This document shows positions 43,236-52,018 of a stretch of DNA of 64,000 bases, piece by piece. A program made the position numbers and the translations under genes. The notes under the pieces were generated by a model. It was not told where the DNA came from. It made no database searches and saw nothing but the letters and a program-made list of their open reading frames with translations. The stretch spans positions 8,537,501 through 8,601,500 of the forward strand of contig NZ_CP109444.1 of NCBI RefSeq assembly GCF_036227225.1, read 5' to 3'. The stretch comes from Streptomyces sp. NBC_01478 (GTDB lineage: Bacteria; Actinomycetota; Actinomycetes; Streptomycetales; Streptomycetaceae). Positions within the stretch are counted from its first letter, which is position 1. Every line of letters begins with the position of its first letter.

Positions 43236-44620
43236 CCGAGCTCGCCACGATGGAATTCCACCCGCAGCCCCAGGCCGGCGAGGCCAGGCCGTGGGCCTTC
43301 CCGGCGCCCGAGCGCGGGACGCTGGGCAACGGCCTGACCGTGCTGCGCTGCCACCGTCCCGGCCAGCAGGTCGTCGCCGTCGAGGTGCTCCTGGAGGCAC
43401 CCCTGGACGCCGAACCGGCCGGCCTGGACGGTGTCGCCACGATCACCGCGCGCGCCTTCTCCGAGGGCACCGACAAGCACTCCGCCGAGGAGTTCGCCGC
43501 CGAGCTGGAGCGCTCCGGCGCCACCCTCGACGCGCACGCCGACCACCCGGGCATCCGGCTGAGCCTGGAGGTCCCGGCCTCGCGCCTGGCCAAGGGGCTC
43601 GGTCTGCTGTCCGACGCGCTCAGGGCGCCCGCCTTCGCGGACAGCGAGGTCGAGCGGCTGGTCCGCAACCGCCTCGACGAGATCCCGCACGAGACGGCCA
43701 ACCCGTCCCGCCGCGCCGCCAAGGAGCTCTCCAAGGAGCTGTTCCCGGCGACCTCGCGCATGTCGCGCCCGCGCCAGGGCACCGAGGAGACCGTCCAGAA
43801 GATCGACTCCGGGGCCGTACGCGCCTTCTACGAACGGCACGTCCGCCCCGCCACGGCCACCGCCGTGGTCGTCGGCGACCTCACCGGCATCGACCTGGAC
43901 GCCCTGCTCGCGGACACCCTGGGCTCGTGGACGGGCTCCACCGCGCAGCCGCGCCCCGTGCCGCCGGTGACCGCCGACGACACCGGGCGGGTCGTGATCG
44001 TGCACCGACCCGGCGCCGTCCAGACGCAGTTGCTCATCGGCCGCGTCGGCTCCGACCGGCACGACCGCGTGTGGCCCGCGCAGGTGCTCGGCACGTACTG
44101 CCTCGGCGGCACCCTCACTTCCCGCCTGGACCGCGTCCTGCGCGAGGAGAAGGGCTACACCTACGGTGTGCGCGCGTTCGGCCAGGTGCTGCGCTCGGCA
44201 CCCGACGGCACGGGCGCGTCGATGCTCGCCATCAGCGGCTCCGTGGACACCCCGAACACCGGTCCCGCGCTGGACGACCTGTGGACGGTGCTCCGCAAGC
44301 TCGCCGAGGGCGGACTCACCGACGCCGAGCGGGACATCGCCGTACAGAACCTCGTCGGGGTGGCGCCGCTCAAGTACGAGACCGCCGCGGCCGTCGCGAG
44401 CACGCTGGCCGACCAGGTCGAGCAGCACCTGCCCGACGACTACCAGGCGACGCTGTACCAGCAACTCGCCGCGACCGGCACCGTGGAGGCCACCGCGGCG
44501 GTCGTGAACGCCTTCCCGGTGGACCGGCTGGTGACGATCCTCGTCGGCGACGCGGAGCAGATCAAGGAGCCCGTGGAGGCCCTCGGCATCGGCGAAGTGA
44601 CCGTCGTTCCGGCGGAGTAG
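43232..44620 (+). CDS. M16 peptidase homologue, non-catalytic subunit
   Basis: 462 aa, GTG at 43232 overlapping the upstream stop. It has the M16 fold but no HxxEH: the corresponding place reads GVATITARAFSEGTDKHSAE. It keeps the C-terminal substrate-binding region (SRLDRVLREEKGYTYGVRAF), including the Arg/Tyr pair seen in M16B partner subunits. It would pair with the catalytic subunit upstream, as in the alpha/beta mitochondrial processing peptidase and bacterial M16B heterodimers. The natural substrates are unknown. A hairpin terminator follows 27 bp after the stop. Confidence 0.92.
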   Translation: MTELATMEFHPQPQAGEARPWAFPAPERGTLGNGLTVLRCHRPGQQVVAVEVLLEAPLDAEPAGLDGVATITARAFSEGTDKHSAEEFAAELERSGATLDAHADHPGIRLSLEVPASRLAKGLGLLSDALRAPAFADSEVERLVRNRLDEIPHETANPSRRAAKELSKELFPATSRMSRPRQGTEETVQKIDSGAVRAFYERHVRPATATAVVVGDLTGIDLDALLADTLGSWTGSTAQPRPVPPVTADDTGRVVIVHRPGAVQTQLLIGRVGSDRHDRVWPAQVLGTYCLGGTLTSRLDRVLREEKGYTYGVRAFGQVLRSAPDGTGASMLAISGSVDTPNTGPALDDLWTVLRKLAEGGLTDAERDIAVQNLVGVAPLKYETAAAVASTLADQVEQHLPDDYQATLYQQLAATGTVEATAAVVNAFPVDRLVTILVGDAEQIKEPVEALGIGEVTVVPAE

Positions 44621-44646
44621 ACGCGGTAGCGGCACACGCGCGTGGG

Positions 44647-44680
44647 GAGGCCCTGGTGACTGAAGCGTCACCAGGGCTCC
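44647..44680 (+). terminator. Terminator after the M16 operon
   Basis: CCCTGGTGAC / GTCACCAGGG (44651-44660 with 44667-44676) around a 6-nt loop TGAAGC, extended by GGAG/CTCC pairing, then CCCTATT. Confidence 0.8.
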
Positions 44681-44823
44681 CTATTGTCCGAATTGGGGGA
44701 GAGGTTGCCTGTCTGCCCTGTGGCATGTGCAACAAAAACCGTGATCCGTTTGGGGATTGAAAGTGGCCCCCTTTAGCGTCGGTCCGGCTGTCCGTCAGGC
44801 ACCGCGCCGCACTCGTGGCACCG

Positions 44824-44966
44824 GACAGTCATCGCCGAGTCCCCGTACGGCGCGAGCCAGGGGAGCCGGGGACCCACGTCCCTGGGGTGAATCGGACGCC
44901 CGCGCGCAGCGAGGGGGTCCGTAGGAGACCTTCCTGCTCCGAACCCGTCAGCTAACCCGGTAGGCG
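44824..44966 (+). ncRNA. Cyclic-di-AMP riboswitch (ydaO-yuaA type)
   Basis: The leader of the M23 peptidase contains the conserved ydaO blocks in order: CGCCGAGTCC (44833-44842), GCCGGGGACCCA (44865-44876), GGGGTGAATCGG (44884-44895), then CTCCGAACCCGTCAGCTAAC (44937-44956) followed by CCGGTAGGCG. This class binds c-di-AMP and usually turns expression off. In Streptomyces it precedes cell-wall hydrolase genes, which matches the gene that follows. Upstream, 44681-44823 should hold the promoter; no clear -35/-10 could be fixed. Confidence 0.9.
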
Positions 44967-44993
44967 AGAAGGAAGGAAAGGACCAGCCACTTC

Positions 44994-45749
44994 ATGGCGT
45001 TCACCCGCGCCACCGGGAAGCACCGTCGCCCGAGCCGGACCCACCGCACCACCGTTCGTGCCGCGAGTGTCGCGGCTCTCGCCACCTCCGGCGTCGTAGG
45101 CACCCTGGCCGCCGCCCCGGCGTTCGCCGCGGAGCCCGCCCCCGAACAGACCGGCCTCACCCCCGTCGTCGCCATCGGCGACTCCGTGGCCGACAAGATC
45201 GACGCCCAGGCCGCCGCCCAGCGTGAGGCCGCCGCCGAGCAGCAGGCCAGGGAGACCGCCCGCGCCAAGGCCGCCGCGCAGGCCAAGGCGGCCCGTGAGG
45301 CCGAGGCACGCGCCGCCCGCGAGGCCGAGCGCAAGAGGCTCAACACCTTCGTCGCGCCGGTCGCCGACTCCTATGTGTCCACCGGCTACAAGACCGGAGG
45401 CTCCCTGTGGTCCTCCGGTGCCCACACCGGCATCGACTTCCACGCCTCGACCGGCACCTCCGTGCACGCGGTGGGCTCCGGCACCGTCGTCGAGGCCGGC
45501 TGGGGCGGCTCGTACGGCAATGAAGTCGTGATCAAGATGGCCGACGGCATGTACACCATGTACGGCCACCTGTCGTCCATCGGTGTCTCGGTCGGCCAGA
45601 GCGTCACCCCGGGCCAGCAGATCGGCCTCTCCGGGGCGACCGGCAACGTCACCGGACCGCACCTCCACTTCGAGGCGCGTACGACCGCCGAGTACGGCTC
45701 GGACGTCGACCCCGTCGCCTACCTCCGCAAGCACGGCGTGAACGTCTGA
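44994..45749 (+). CDS. Secreted M23 (LytM) peptidoglycan peptidase
   Basis: 251 aa. The signal peptide spans about residues 20-46 (TVRAASVAALATSGVVG ... APAFAAE). An Ala/Glu/Lys/Arg coiled coil follows (residues about 65-118; AEQQARETARAKAAAQAKAA). The C-terminal LytM domain has the zinc ligands in HTGIDFHA and the HxH motif in GPHLHFEAR, so it should be an active endopeptidase cutting cell-wall cross-links. Expression is controlled by the c-di-AMP riboswitch directly upstream, linking wall remodelling to osmotic or developmental signals. The purine-rich GAAGGAAGGAAAGGA (44968 onward) probably serves the ribosome, though it is somewhat far from the ATG. Confidence 0.93.
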   Translation: MAFTRATGKHRRPSRTHRTTVRAASVAALATSGVVGTLAAAPAFAAEPAPEQTGLTPVVAIGDSVADKIDAQAAAQREAAAEQQARETARAKAAAQAKAAREAEARAAREAERKRLNTFVAPVADSYVSTGYKTGGSLWSSGAHTGIDFHASTGTSVHAVGSGTVVEAGWGGSYGNEVVIKMADGMYTMYGHLSSIGVSVGQSVTPGQQIGLSGATGNVTGPHLHFEARTTAEYGSDVDPVAYLRKHGVNV

Positions 45750-45770
45750 CGACGCGGCGCCGCACTTCCT

Positions 45771-45799
45771 GAAGCCCCAGCCCGCCCGGCCGGGGCTTT
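45771..45799 (+). terminator. Terminator after the M23 gene
   Basis: AAGCCCC (45772-45778) pairs with GGGGCTT (45792-45798) across a GC-rich loop that can pair further, followed by TTC. Confidence 0.6.
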
Positions 45800-45937
45800 C
45801 GGCGTTTCCGGAGCCCGCCTGTCCAAAAAATATCCATGGATTCCGGCCCGCCATCGGAAATTCCCGCTCATTGCAATAGAGTCACGGAACACACGTCAAT
45901 CGTCGACGTTTCACGGGGATTAAGGCGGAGGTCGGAC

Positions 45938-46633
45938 ATGCGTATTCCGGCGCACTCGGTATGCACGGCGATCCGGGACGACATCGTCGCCGGTGTCTAC
46001 GAGCGCGGCGGCCGGCTCACGGAGGAACTCCTCGCGCGCCGGTACGGCGTCTCGCGCGTCCCCGTGCGGGAGGCCCTGCGCACGCTGGAGGCCGAGGGGT
46101 TCGTGGTGACCCGGCGGCACGCGGGCGCGTGCGTCGCGGAACCGACCGAGCAGGAGGCCGCCGACCTGCTGGAGATGCGGATGCTGCTGGAGCCGCTCGG
46201 CGCCTCGCGGGCCGCCCAGCGGCGCACCGAGGCCCATCTGAAGGTGCTGCGCGGCCTCGTCAGGCTGGGCCAGGAGCGCGCCAGGCGGGGCAACAGCGAG
46301 GATCTGCGCTCCCTGGGCAGTTGGTTCCACGAGACGCTGGCCCAGGCCTCCGGGAGCCCCGCGCTGACCTCGATGCTGACCCAGTTGCGGCACAAGATCG
46401 CCTGGATGTACGCGGTGGACGCGCCGGCCAACCCCGTCGAGTCCTGGGCCGAGCACGGGGCCATCGTGGACGCGGTGGCGCGCGGCGACAGCGAGCGCGC
46501 GCGAGCGATCACCGCCCTGCACACCGAGCGCGCGGGCAGCGCGCACCGGCTGCGCTTTCCCGGAGGGGCGGGCGGCGCGGACCGTGTGAGGACTTCGCAA
46601 CCTCCCGTAAACATGTCGGGCCTGCGGCATTAA
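45938..46633 (+). CDS. GntR-family regulator with FCD domain
   Basis: 231 aa, ATG at 45938 with GGAG about 9 nt upstream. Winged helix at residues 5-70 (DDIVAGVYERGGRLTEELLA, then RYGVSRVPVREALRTLEAEGF). The helical FCD effector domain follows (RMLLEPLGASRAAQRR, WFHETLAQASGSPALTSML, WAEHGAIVDAVARGD) with the His/Asp positions that commonly bind a metal and an organic-acid ligand. It is upstream of and convergent with ptsH, with a strong shared terminator. It is distinct from DasR, which belongs to the HutC subfamily. No operator could be assigned, so targets are unknown. Confidence 0.88.
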   Translation: MRIPAHSVCTAIRDDIVAGVYERGGRLTEELLARRYGVSRVPVREALRTLEAEGFVVTRRHAGACVAEPTEQEAADLLEMRMLLEPLGASRAAQRRTEAHLKVLRGLVRLGQERARRGNSEDLRSLGSWFHETLAQASGSPALTSMLTQLRHKIAWMYAVDAPANPVESWAEHGAIVDAVARGDSERARAITALHTERAGSAHRLRFPGGAGGADRVRTSQPPVNMSGLRH

Positions 46634-46701
46634 CACGGGCACCGTATACAAAGAGAGACTAATTCGCGGGGGATTATTTCTGCTGCCCGCAAGTGGAATT
46701 G

Positions 46702-46737
46702 CGAAGGGCTCGCCCGGTAATTCGGGCGAGCCCTTCG
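46702..46737. terminator. Bidirectional terminator (GntR regulator / ptsH)
   Basis: Perfect 15-bp stem CGAAGGGCTCGCCCG / CGGGCGAGCCCTTCG with a 6-nt loop, between convergent genes. Confidence 0.9.
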
Positions 46738-46794
46738 AGGTTGCGGCACATCGGTTTTGCGGCGGAATCACCGCAACCATCAATTGCGGGTTCC

Positions 46795-47076
46795 TCAGAC
46801 GGTCTCGGGGAGTTCCTCGAGACCCTCCGCGACCAGCTTCGCCAGCCGGTCGAGGGCCGCGTCCGCGCCCTCGGCGTCGGAGGCGAGGACGATCTCCTCG
46901 CCGCCCTGGGCGCCCAGGCCCAGAACCGCGAGCATGGAGGCCGCGTTGACGGGGTTGCCGTCGGCCTTGGCGATCGTCACGGGGATACCCGAGGCCGTGG
47001 TGGCCCGGACGAAGATGGAGGCGGGGCGGGCGTGAAGGCCCTCCGCCCAGCCGACGTTGACGCGGCGCTCAGCCAT
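46795..47076 (-). CDS. ptsH: Phosphocarrier protein HPr
   Basis: 93-aa general phosphotransferase protein that passes phosphate from enzyme I to the sugar-specific EIIA components (for N-acetylglucosamine and fructose in Streptomyces). The active His15 is in GLHARPASIFV. Ser47 in VNAASMLAVLGLGA occupies the regulatory serine position of Gram-positive HPr. It is the normal length and complete. A DasR-type operator lies 26 bp upstream of the ATG, matching the known control of pts genes by the N-acetylglucosamine regulator DasR. It is divergent from the acetyltransferase gene. Confidence 0.97.
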   Translation of the reverse strand: MAERRVNVGWAEGLHARPASIFVRATTASGIPVTIAKADGNPVNAASMLAVLGLGAQGGEEIVLASDAEGADAALDRLAKLVAEGLEELPETV

Positions 47077-47101
47077 GTGATGCTGCCCTTCAGAGTCTCA
47101 G

Positions 47102-47117
47102 GGTTGTCTAGACCAGT
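47102..47117. promoter_or_regulatory. DasR-responsive element (dre) upstream of ptsH
   Basis: GGTTGTCTAGACCAGT matches 13 of 16 bases of the dre consensus (ACTGGTCTAGACCAGT), including the whole right half and the central TCTAGA. It lies 26 bp before the ptsH start. DasR is released by glucosamine-6-phosphate, linking chitin-derived sugar to PTS expression. Confidence 0.8.
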
Positions 47118-47266
47118 TTCCCACACGTGAAGCGAGCCCGGACCGGTCCCGTGGACCGTCCGGAGCGAGTCGTCGGACCGCGGCCTCGGCCCGACTTCCC
47201 CTTGCTGCTTTTTCACCCACAGACTGCCTCGCGCCGTTGTCGGACGCGAGCCGTACGCTGGGCCCC

Positions 47267-50098
47267 ATGCAGCAGACCTCGTCGGACCGGCACGAGTACC
47301 CCGCCCACTGGGAAGCCGACGTGGTGCTGCGCGACGGAGGTACCGCGCGCGTCAGGCCCATCACCGTCGACGACGCCGAGCGCCTGGTCAGCTTCTACGA
47401 GCAGGTCTCCGACGAGTCGAAGTACTACCGCTTCTTCGCGCCGTATCCTCGCCTGTCCGCCAAGGATGTCCACCGCTTCACGCACCACGACTTTGTGGAC
47501 CGGGTGGGACTCGCGGCCACCGTCGGCGGCGAGTTCATCGCCACCGTACGCTATGACCGCATTAGTGCCGACGGGCGTGCCGCCTCCGCCCCCGCCGACG
47601 AGGCCGAGGTCGCCTTCCTGGTGCAGGACGCGCACCAGGGGAGGGGCGTCGCGTCCGCCCTCCTGGAGCACATCGCGGCCGTCGCCCGCGAGCGCGGCAT
47701 CCGCCGTTTCGCCGCCGAGGTGCTGCCCGCCAACAACAAGATGATCAAGGTGTTCACGGACGCCGGCTACACCCAGAAGCGCAGCTTCGAGGACGGCGTC
47801 GTACGCCTGGAGTTCGATCTCGAACCCACTGACAGGTCCCTCGCCGTGCAGCGCGCGCGGGAGCAGCGCGCCGAAGCGCGGTCCGTACGACGGCTGTTGG
47901 TGCCCGGCTCGGTCGCCGTCGTCGGTGTGGGCCGTGCCCCCGGAGGGGTGGGCCGCAGCGTTCTCGACAACATCAGGGACGCCGGGTTCACCGGCAGCCT
48001 GTACGCCGTGAACAAGGCCCTCCCCGAGGAGCGGAAGGACCTCGACGGGGTGCCCGCGTACCGCTCGGTGCGCGACATCGAGGGCCCTGTGGATCTCGCG
48101 GTCGTCGCCGTCCCGGTCGAGCACGTACCCGAAGTCGTCACCGAGTGCGGCGAGCACGGGGTGCAGGGGCTCGTCGTGGTCACCGCCGGCTATGCCGAGA
48201 GCGGCCCCGAGGGACGCGAGCGCCAGCGCGAACTCGTGCGCCACGCGCGCACGTACGGGATGCGCATCATCGGGCCGAACGCCTTCGGGGTCATCAACAC
48301 CGCCGCCGACGTACGGCTGAACGCGTCCCTCGCGCCCGAGATGCCCCGCCCCGGACGCATCGGCCTGTTCGCGCAGTCCGGAGCCATCGGCATCGCCCTG
48401 CTGTCCCGGCTGCACCGGCGCGGCGGCGGGGTCACCGGAGTCACCGGAGTCTCCACGTTCGTCTCGTCCGGCAACCGCGCGGACGTGTCCGGCAACGACG
48501 TCCTTCAGTACTGGTACGACGATCCCGACACCGACGTCGCCCTCATGTACCTGGAGTCCATCGGCAACCCCCGCAAGTTCACCCGCCTCGCGAGGCGCAC
48601 CGCGGCGGCGAAGCCGCTGGTCGTGGTCCAGGGCGCGGGATCCGCCCCCCAGGGACACGCCGTACGGGCGACGCGCCTGCCGCACGCGACCGTGTCCGCG
48701 CTGCTGCGCCAGGCCGGCGTCATCCGCGTCGAGACGATCACCGAACTGGTCGACACGGGACTGCTGCTCGCACGCCAGCCGTTGCCCGGCGGGGCGCGGG
48801 TCGCGATCCTGGGCAATTCCGAGTCACTGGGACTGCTGACCTACGACGCGTGCCTCTCCGAGGGACTGCGGCCGCTCGCTCCGCTGGACCTGACCACGGC
48901 GGCGACGGCGGAGGACTTCCACCGGGCACTGTCGGACGCGTTGGCCGACGAGACGTGCGACGCGGTGGTCGTGACGGCGATACCGGCGGTGGGGGAGGGG
49001 CCGGCGGAGGACGCGGCGTTGGCGGAGGCGTTGCGGTCGGCCGCCGAGGAGGTCCCCGGGAAGCCGGTGCTGGTGGTGCACGTGGAACTGGGAGGGCTCG
49101 CCGAGGCGTTGTCGGCCGCGATGAGCACGGCACCTCAGGCTGTTTCGAAGCAGGGGGACCCCCATCGCCCCGCGGAACGACTGCCCGCCGCGGAAGTGGA
49201 ACAAGGGGGCGCCACGGTGCAGGCACCCGAAGGGGCCGGCCTCATCCCCGCCTACCCCGCCGCCGAGCGTGCCGTCCGGGCCCTCGCCGAAGCCGTGAAG
49301 TACGCGCAGTGGCGGCGCGAGGCCGTCGACCCCGGCAGGGTGCCCGAGTTCGAGGACATCGACGAGAAGGGCGCCGCCGGCCTGATCGGCGGCCTCCTCG
49401 CGCGCGGGCAGGGGCTCACGCTCGGCGTCGACGAGACGTGCGACCTGCTCGGGATGTACGGCGTCGATGTCCATCGCGCGCTGCCCGCGCCCACCCCCGA
49501 AGACGCCGCCGAGGCCGCCCGCACCCTTGGCTATCCGGTCGCCCTGAAGGCCACCGCCCCGCACCTGCGACACCGGGCCGACCTGGGCGGCGTACGGCTG
49601 GATCTGGCGGGCGAGGAGCAACTGCGGCGCGCGTACGCCGAGTTGGGCGAGTTGTTCGGGACGCCGGAGGAGCTGCGGCCGGTGGTGCAGCGGATGGCGC
49701 CGCGCGGGGTCGACACCGTCGTACGGGCCGTCATCGATCCGGCGGCCGGAGCCGTGCTGTCGTTCGGGCTCGCCGGAGCCGCCTCGCAGTTGCTCGGGGA
49801 CACCGCGCACCGGCTGATTCCGGTCACGGACCGGGAGGCCGCCTCGCTGATCCGGTCGATCCGGACGGCACCGCTCCTGTTCGGCTGGCGCGGTTCGACG
49901 CCGGTCGACACGCCTGCGCTGGAGGAGCTGATGCTGCGGGTGTCCCGGCTGGTCGACGATCACCCCGAGGTCGTCGCCGTGACCCTGGAGCCGGTCGTCG
50001 TGGCCGCGCACGGCCTGAGCGTGCTCGGCGCCTCCGTCCGCCTGGCCCCGCCGCCCGCCCGCGACGACCTCGGCCCGAGGACGCTTCCCGTGTACTGA
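47267..50098 (+). CDS. patA: Protein acetyltransferase: N-terminal GNAT fused to acyl-CoA synthetase (ADP-forming)-like domains
   Basis: 943 aa. Residues about 15-175 are a GNAT acetyltransferase (EVAFLVQDAHQGRGVASALL, the acetyl-CoA pyrophosphate loop). Then come a CoA-binding Rossmann domain (SVAVVGVGRAPGGVGRSVLDN), two succinyl-CoA-ligase-like domains (GRIGLFAQSGAIGIALLSRL), and a C-terminal ATP-grasp domain (GYPVALKATAPHLRHRADLGG). This is the reversed order compared with E. coli/Salmonella Pat, and is typical of Streptomyces PatA, which acetylates acyl-CoA synthetases on lysine to switch them off. A Pro/Glu-rich linker separates the ligase and ATP-grasp parts near residue 625-665. ATG at 47267; the gene is divergent from ptsH. 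Confidence 0.88.
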   Translation: MQQTSSDRHEYPAHWEADVVLRDGGTARVRPITVDDAERLVSFYEQVSDESKYYRFFAPYPRLSAKDVHRFTHHDFVDRVGLAATVGGEFIATVRYDRISADGRAASAPADEAEVAFLVQDAHQGRGVASALLEHIAAVARERGIRRFAAEVLPANNKMIKVFTDAGYTQKRSFEDGVVRLEFDLEPTDRSLAVQRAREQRAEARSVRRLLVPGSVAVVGVGRAPGGVGRSVLDNIRDAGFTGSLYAVNKALPEERKDLDGVPAYRSVRDIEGPVDLAVVAVPVEHVPEVVTECGEHGVQGLVVVTAGYAESGPEGRERQRELVRHARTYGMRIIGPNAFGVINTAADVRLNASLAPEMPRPGRIGLFAQSGAIGIALLSRLHRRGGGVTGVTGVSTFVSSGNRADVSGNDVLQYWYDDPDTDVALMYLESIGNPRKFTRLARRTAAAKPLVVVQGAGSAPQGHAVRATRLPHATVSALLRQAGVIRVETITELVDTGLLLARQPLPGGARVAILGNSESLGLLTYDACLSEGLRPLAPLDLTTAATAEDFHRALSDALADETCDAVVVTAIPAVGEGPAEDAALAEALRSAAEEVPGKPVLVVHVELGGLAEALSAAMSTAPQAVSKQGDPHRPAERLPAAEVEQGGATVQAPEGAGLIPAYPAAERAVRALAEAVKYAQWRREAVDPGRVPEFEDIDEKGAAGLIGGLLARGQGLTLGVDETCDLLGMYGVDVHRALPAPTPEDAAEAARTLGYPVALKATAPHLRHRADLGGVRLDLAGEEQLRRAYAELGELFGTPEELRPVVQRMAPRGVDTVVRAVIDPAAGAVLSFGLAGAASQLLGDTAHRLIPVTDREAASLIRSIRTAPLLFGWRGSTPVDTPALEELMLRVSRLVDDHPEVVAVTLEPVVVAAHGLSVLGASVRLAPPPARDDLGPRTLPVY

Positions 50099-50197
50099 TC
50101 GTGCGTCGACCCTCCACTTGACCGTCCACTGAGACAGGTGGGATCGGACCGTCCTGAGCGGTGCCTCGCAGTCAGTGGGCCACCGTAGGATGGGCGT

Positions 50198-50785
50198 ATG
50201 GCCAAGACCAGTACGACGACCCAGGGGCTGCGTGCGGCGATCGAGCGCAGCGGCTACTACCCGGCCCTTGTGGCCGAGGCGGTGGAGGCCGCCGTCGGCG
50301 GCGAGCCCATGCGGTCGTTCCTGGTCCACCAGGAGACCACGTTCGACCAGAACGAGGTACGCCGCCATGTGACCGTGCTGGTCCTCACCGGCAACCGCTT
50401 CATCGTCAGCCACACCGACGAGCAGGCCGCCGACACCACCTCCCCGACGCCGTACGCCACGACGTCCACGGAGTCCGTGAAGCTCGGCCGGATCTCGTCC
50501 GTGGTGCTCAGCCGCGTGGTCGCCAACCCGGAGTCGTACGTGCCGGGCACACCGCCCCGCGAGGTCGTGCTGACCATCGGCTGGGGAGCCGTCGCCCGCA
50601 TCGACCTGGAGCCGGCCGCCTGCGGCGACCCCAACTGCGAGGCCGACCACGGCTACACGGGCAACTCGACGGCGGACGACCTGAGCCTGCGCGTCAGCGA
50701 GGCCGGGGACGGCCCGGAGACGGTCCAGCAGACGCTCGCCTTCGCACAGGCGCTCTCCGAGGCGACCGCGGACGTCACGCGCTGA
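50198..50785 (+). CDS. DUF5998 family protein
   Basis: 195 aa, ATG at 50198. It opens TTQGLRAAIERSGYYPALVA, then FLVHQETTFDQNEVRRHVTVLVLT and NRFIVSHTDE, a beta-rich middle (SVKLGRISSVVLSRVV), a Cys/His patch ACGDPNCEADHGYTGN, and a C-terminal helix. I recognise this as the actinobacterial DUF5998 family, whose function is unknown. The strand pattern resembles a PH-like domain. It is coupled to the phosphatase gene, whose ATG overlaps its stop (TGATG). Confidence 0.75.
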   Translation: MAKTSTTTQGLRAAIERSGYYPALVAEAVEAAVGGEPMRSFLVHQETTFDQNEVRRHVTVLVLTGNRFIVSHTDEQAADTTSPTPYATTSTESVKLGRISSVVLSRVVANPESYVPGTPPREVVLTIGWGAVARIDLEPAACGDPNCEADHGYTGNSTADDLSLRVSEAGDGPETVQQTLAFAQALSEATADVTR

Positions 50786-51975
50786 TGTCCCAGTCCGCCA
50801 CCTGGGACCACCCTGAACCCCTCACCGTCGAGTCCGCGCCCGTCCCCGAGTACGGCTCCGGCTCCCTCGCCGATCTGCTGCCCACGCTGGCCGCGGGCAT
50901 GGGCGTACCCGGCACGACCGCGGCGATCCCGGAACTGACCGCGGCCGACCGCAACTGCGTCTTCCTGATCGACGGCCTCGGCTGGGAGCAGATCAAGGAC
51001 CACGCCGACGAGGCGCCCTATCTGCACGCGCTCCTGAGCAGCTCGCGCGGCGGCACGGGACGCCCGCTCACCGCCGGCTACCCGGCGACCACCGCGACCT
51101 CCCTGGCCTCCGTCGGCACCGGCCTGCCGCCGGGCGCCCACGGCCTGCCCGGCTACACCGTGCGCAACCCGGCCACCGGCGCGCTCATGAACCAACTGCG
51201 CTGGCAGCCGTGGACCGAGCCGAAGTCCTGGCAGCCGTACCCCACGATCTTCCAACTGGCCCACGAGGCGGGCGTGCACGCCGCCCAGGTGTCGTCCCCC
51301 ACCTTCCAGAACACCCCGCTGACGAAGGTCGCCCTCAGTGGCGGATCGTTCCACGGGCGGCTGACCGGCGAGGAGCGCATGGACCTCGCGGCCGAGCAAC
51401 TGGCCGCCGGGGACCGCTCCTTGGTGTACACGTACTACGCCGAACTCGACGGCGCGGGCCATCGCTACGGCGTCGCCTCCGACACCTGGCGCGGCCAACT
51501 CATGTACGTCGACCGGCTCGTCCAGCGCCTCGCCGAGCAACTGCCGCCGCGCAGCGCGCTGTACGTCACCGCCGACCACGGCATGATCGACGTGCCCTTC
51601 GACGAGGAGCACCGCATCGACTTCGACGCGGACTGGGAGCTGCGCGCCGGGGTCGCCCTGCTCGGCGGCGAGGGCCGCGCCCGCCATGTCTACGCGGTCC
51701 GGGGCGCCGAGAGCGACGTGCTGACCTGCTGGCGCGAGGTGCTCGGCGAGCAGTTCTGGGTCGCGTCGCGGGACGAGGCGATCGCGGCGGGCTGGTTCGG
51801 CCCGAAGATCGACGAGCGGGTGTACGACCGTCTCGGCGACGTGGTCGCCGCCGCCCGGGACGACGTCCTGATCATCGCGTCCGAGCGCGAGCCGAAGGAG
51901 TCGGCGATGGTCGGCAACCACGGTTCGATGACCCCTGCCGAGCAACTCGTCCCCCTGCTCGAAGTACGCTCCTGA
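50785..51975 (+). CDS. Alkaline phosphatase superfamily (nucleotide pyrophosphatase/phosphodiesterase-like) enzyme
   Basis: 396 aa, translationally coupled to DUF5998. Fold marks of the superfamily: FLIDGLGWEQIKDHA with the first metal Asp, the nucleophile region AGYPATTATSLASVGTGLPP (Thr as probable nucleophile in ATTATS), YYAELDGAGHRYG (Asp and His), VTADHGM (Asp-His pair), and MVGNHGSMTP (last His). All five metal/nucleophile elements are therefore present. There is no signal peptide, so it is probably cytosolic. Members hydrolyse phosphodiesters or nucleotide pyrophosphates; the substrate here is open. It lies 43 bp upstream of thymidine kinase, suggesting a shared transcript and perhaps a nucleotide role. 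Confidence 0.88.
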   Translation: MSQSATWDHPEPLTVESAPVPEYGSGSLADLLPTLAAGMGVPGTTAAIPELTAADRNCVFLIDGLGWEQIKDHADEAPYLHALLSSSRGGTGRPLTAGYPATTATSLASVGTGLPPGAHGLPGYTVRNPATGALMNQLRWQPWTEPKSWQPYPTIFQLAHEAGVHAAQVSSPTFQNTPLTKVALSGGSFHGRLTGEERMDLAAEQLAAGDRSLVYTYYAELDGAGHRYGVASDTWRGQLMYVDRLVQRLAEQLPPRSALYVTADHGMIDVPFDEEHRIDFDADWELRAGVALLGGEGRARHVYAVRGAESDVLTCWREVLGEQFWVASRDEAIAAGWFGPKIDERVYDRLGDVVAAARDDVLIIASEREPKESAMVGNHGSMTPAEQLVPLLEVRS

Positions 51976-52018
51976 AGTCCCTCCGCTGCCCCCTCCGCCG
52001 AAAGGTGCTCAACTCCCC

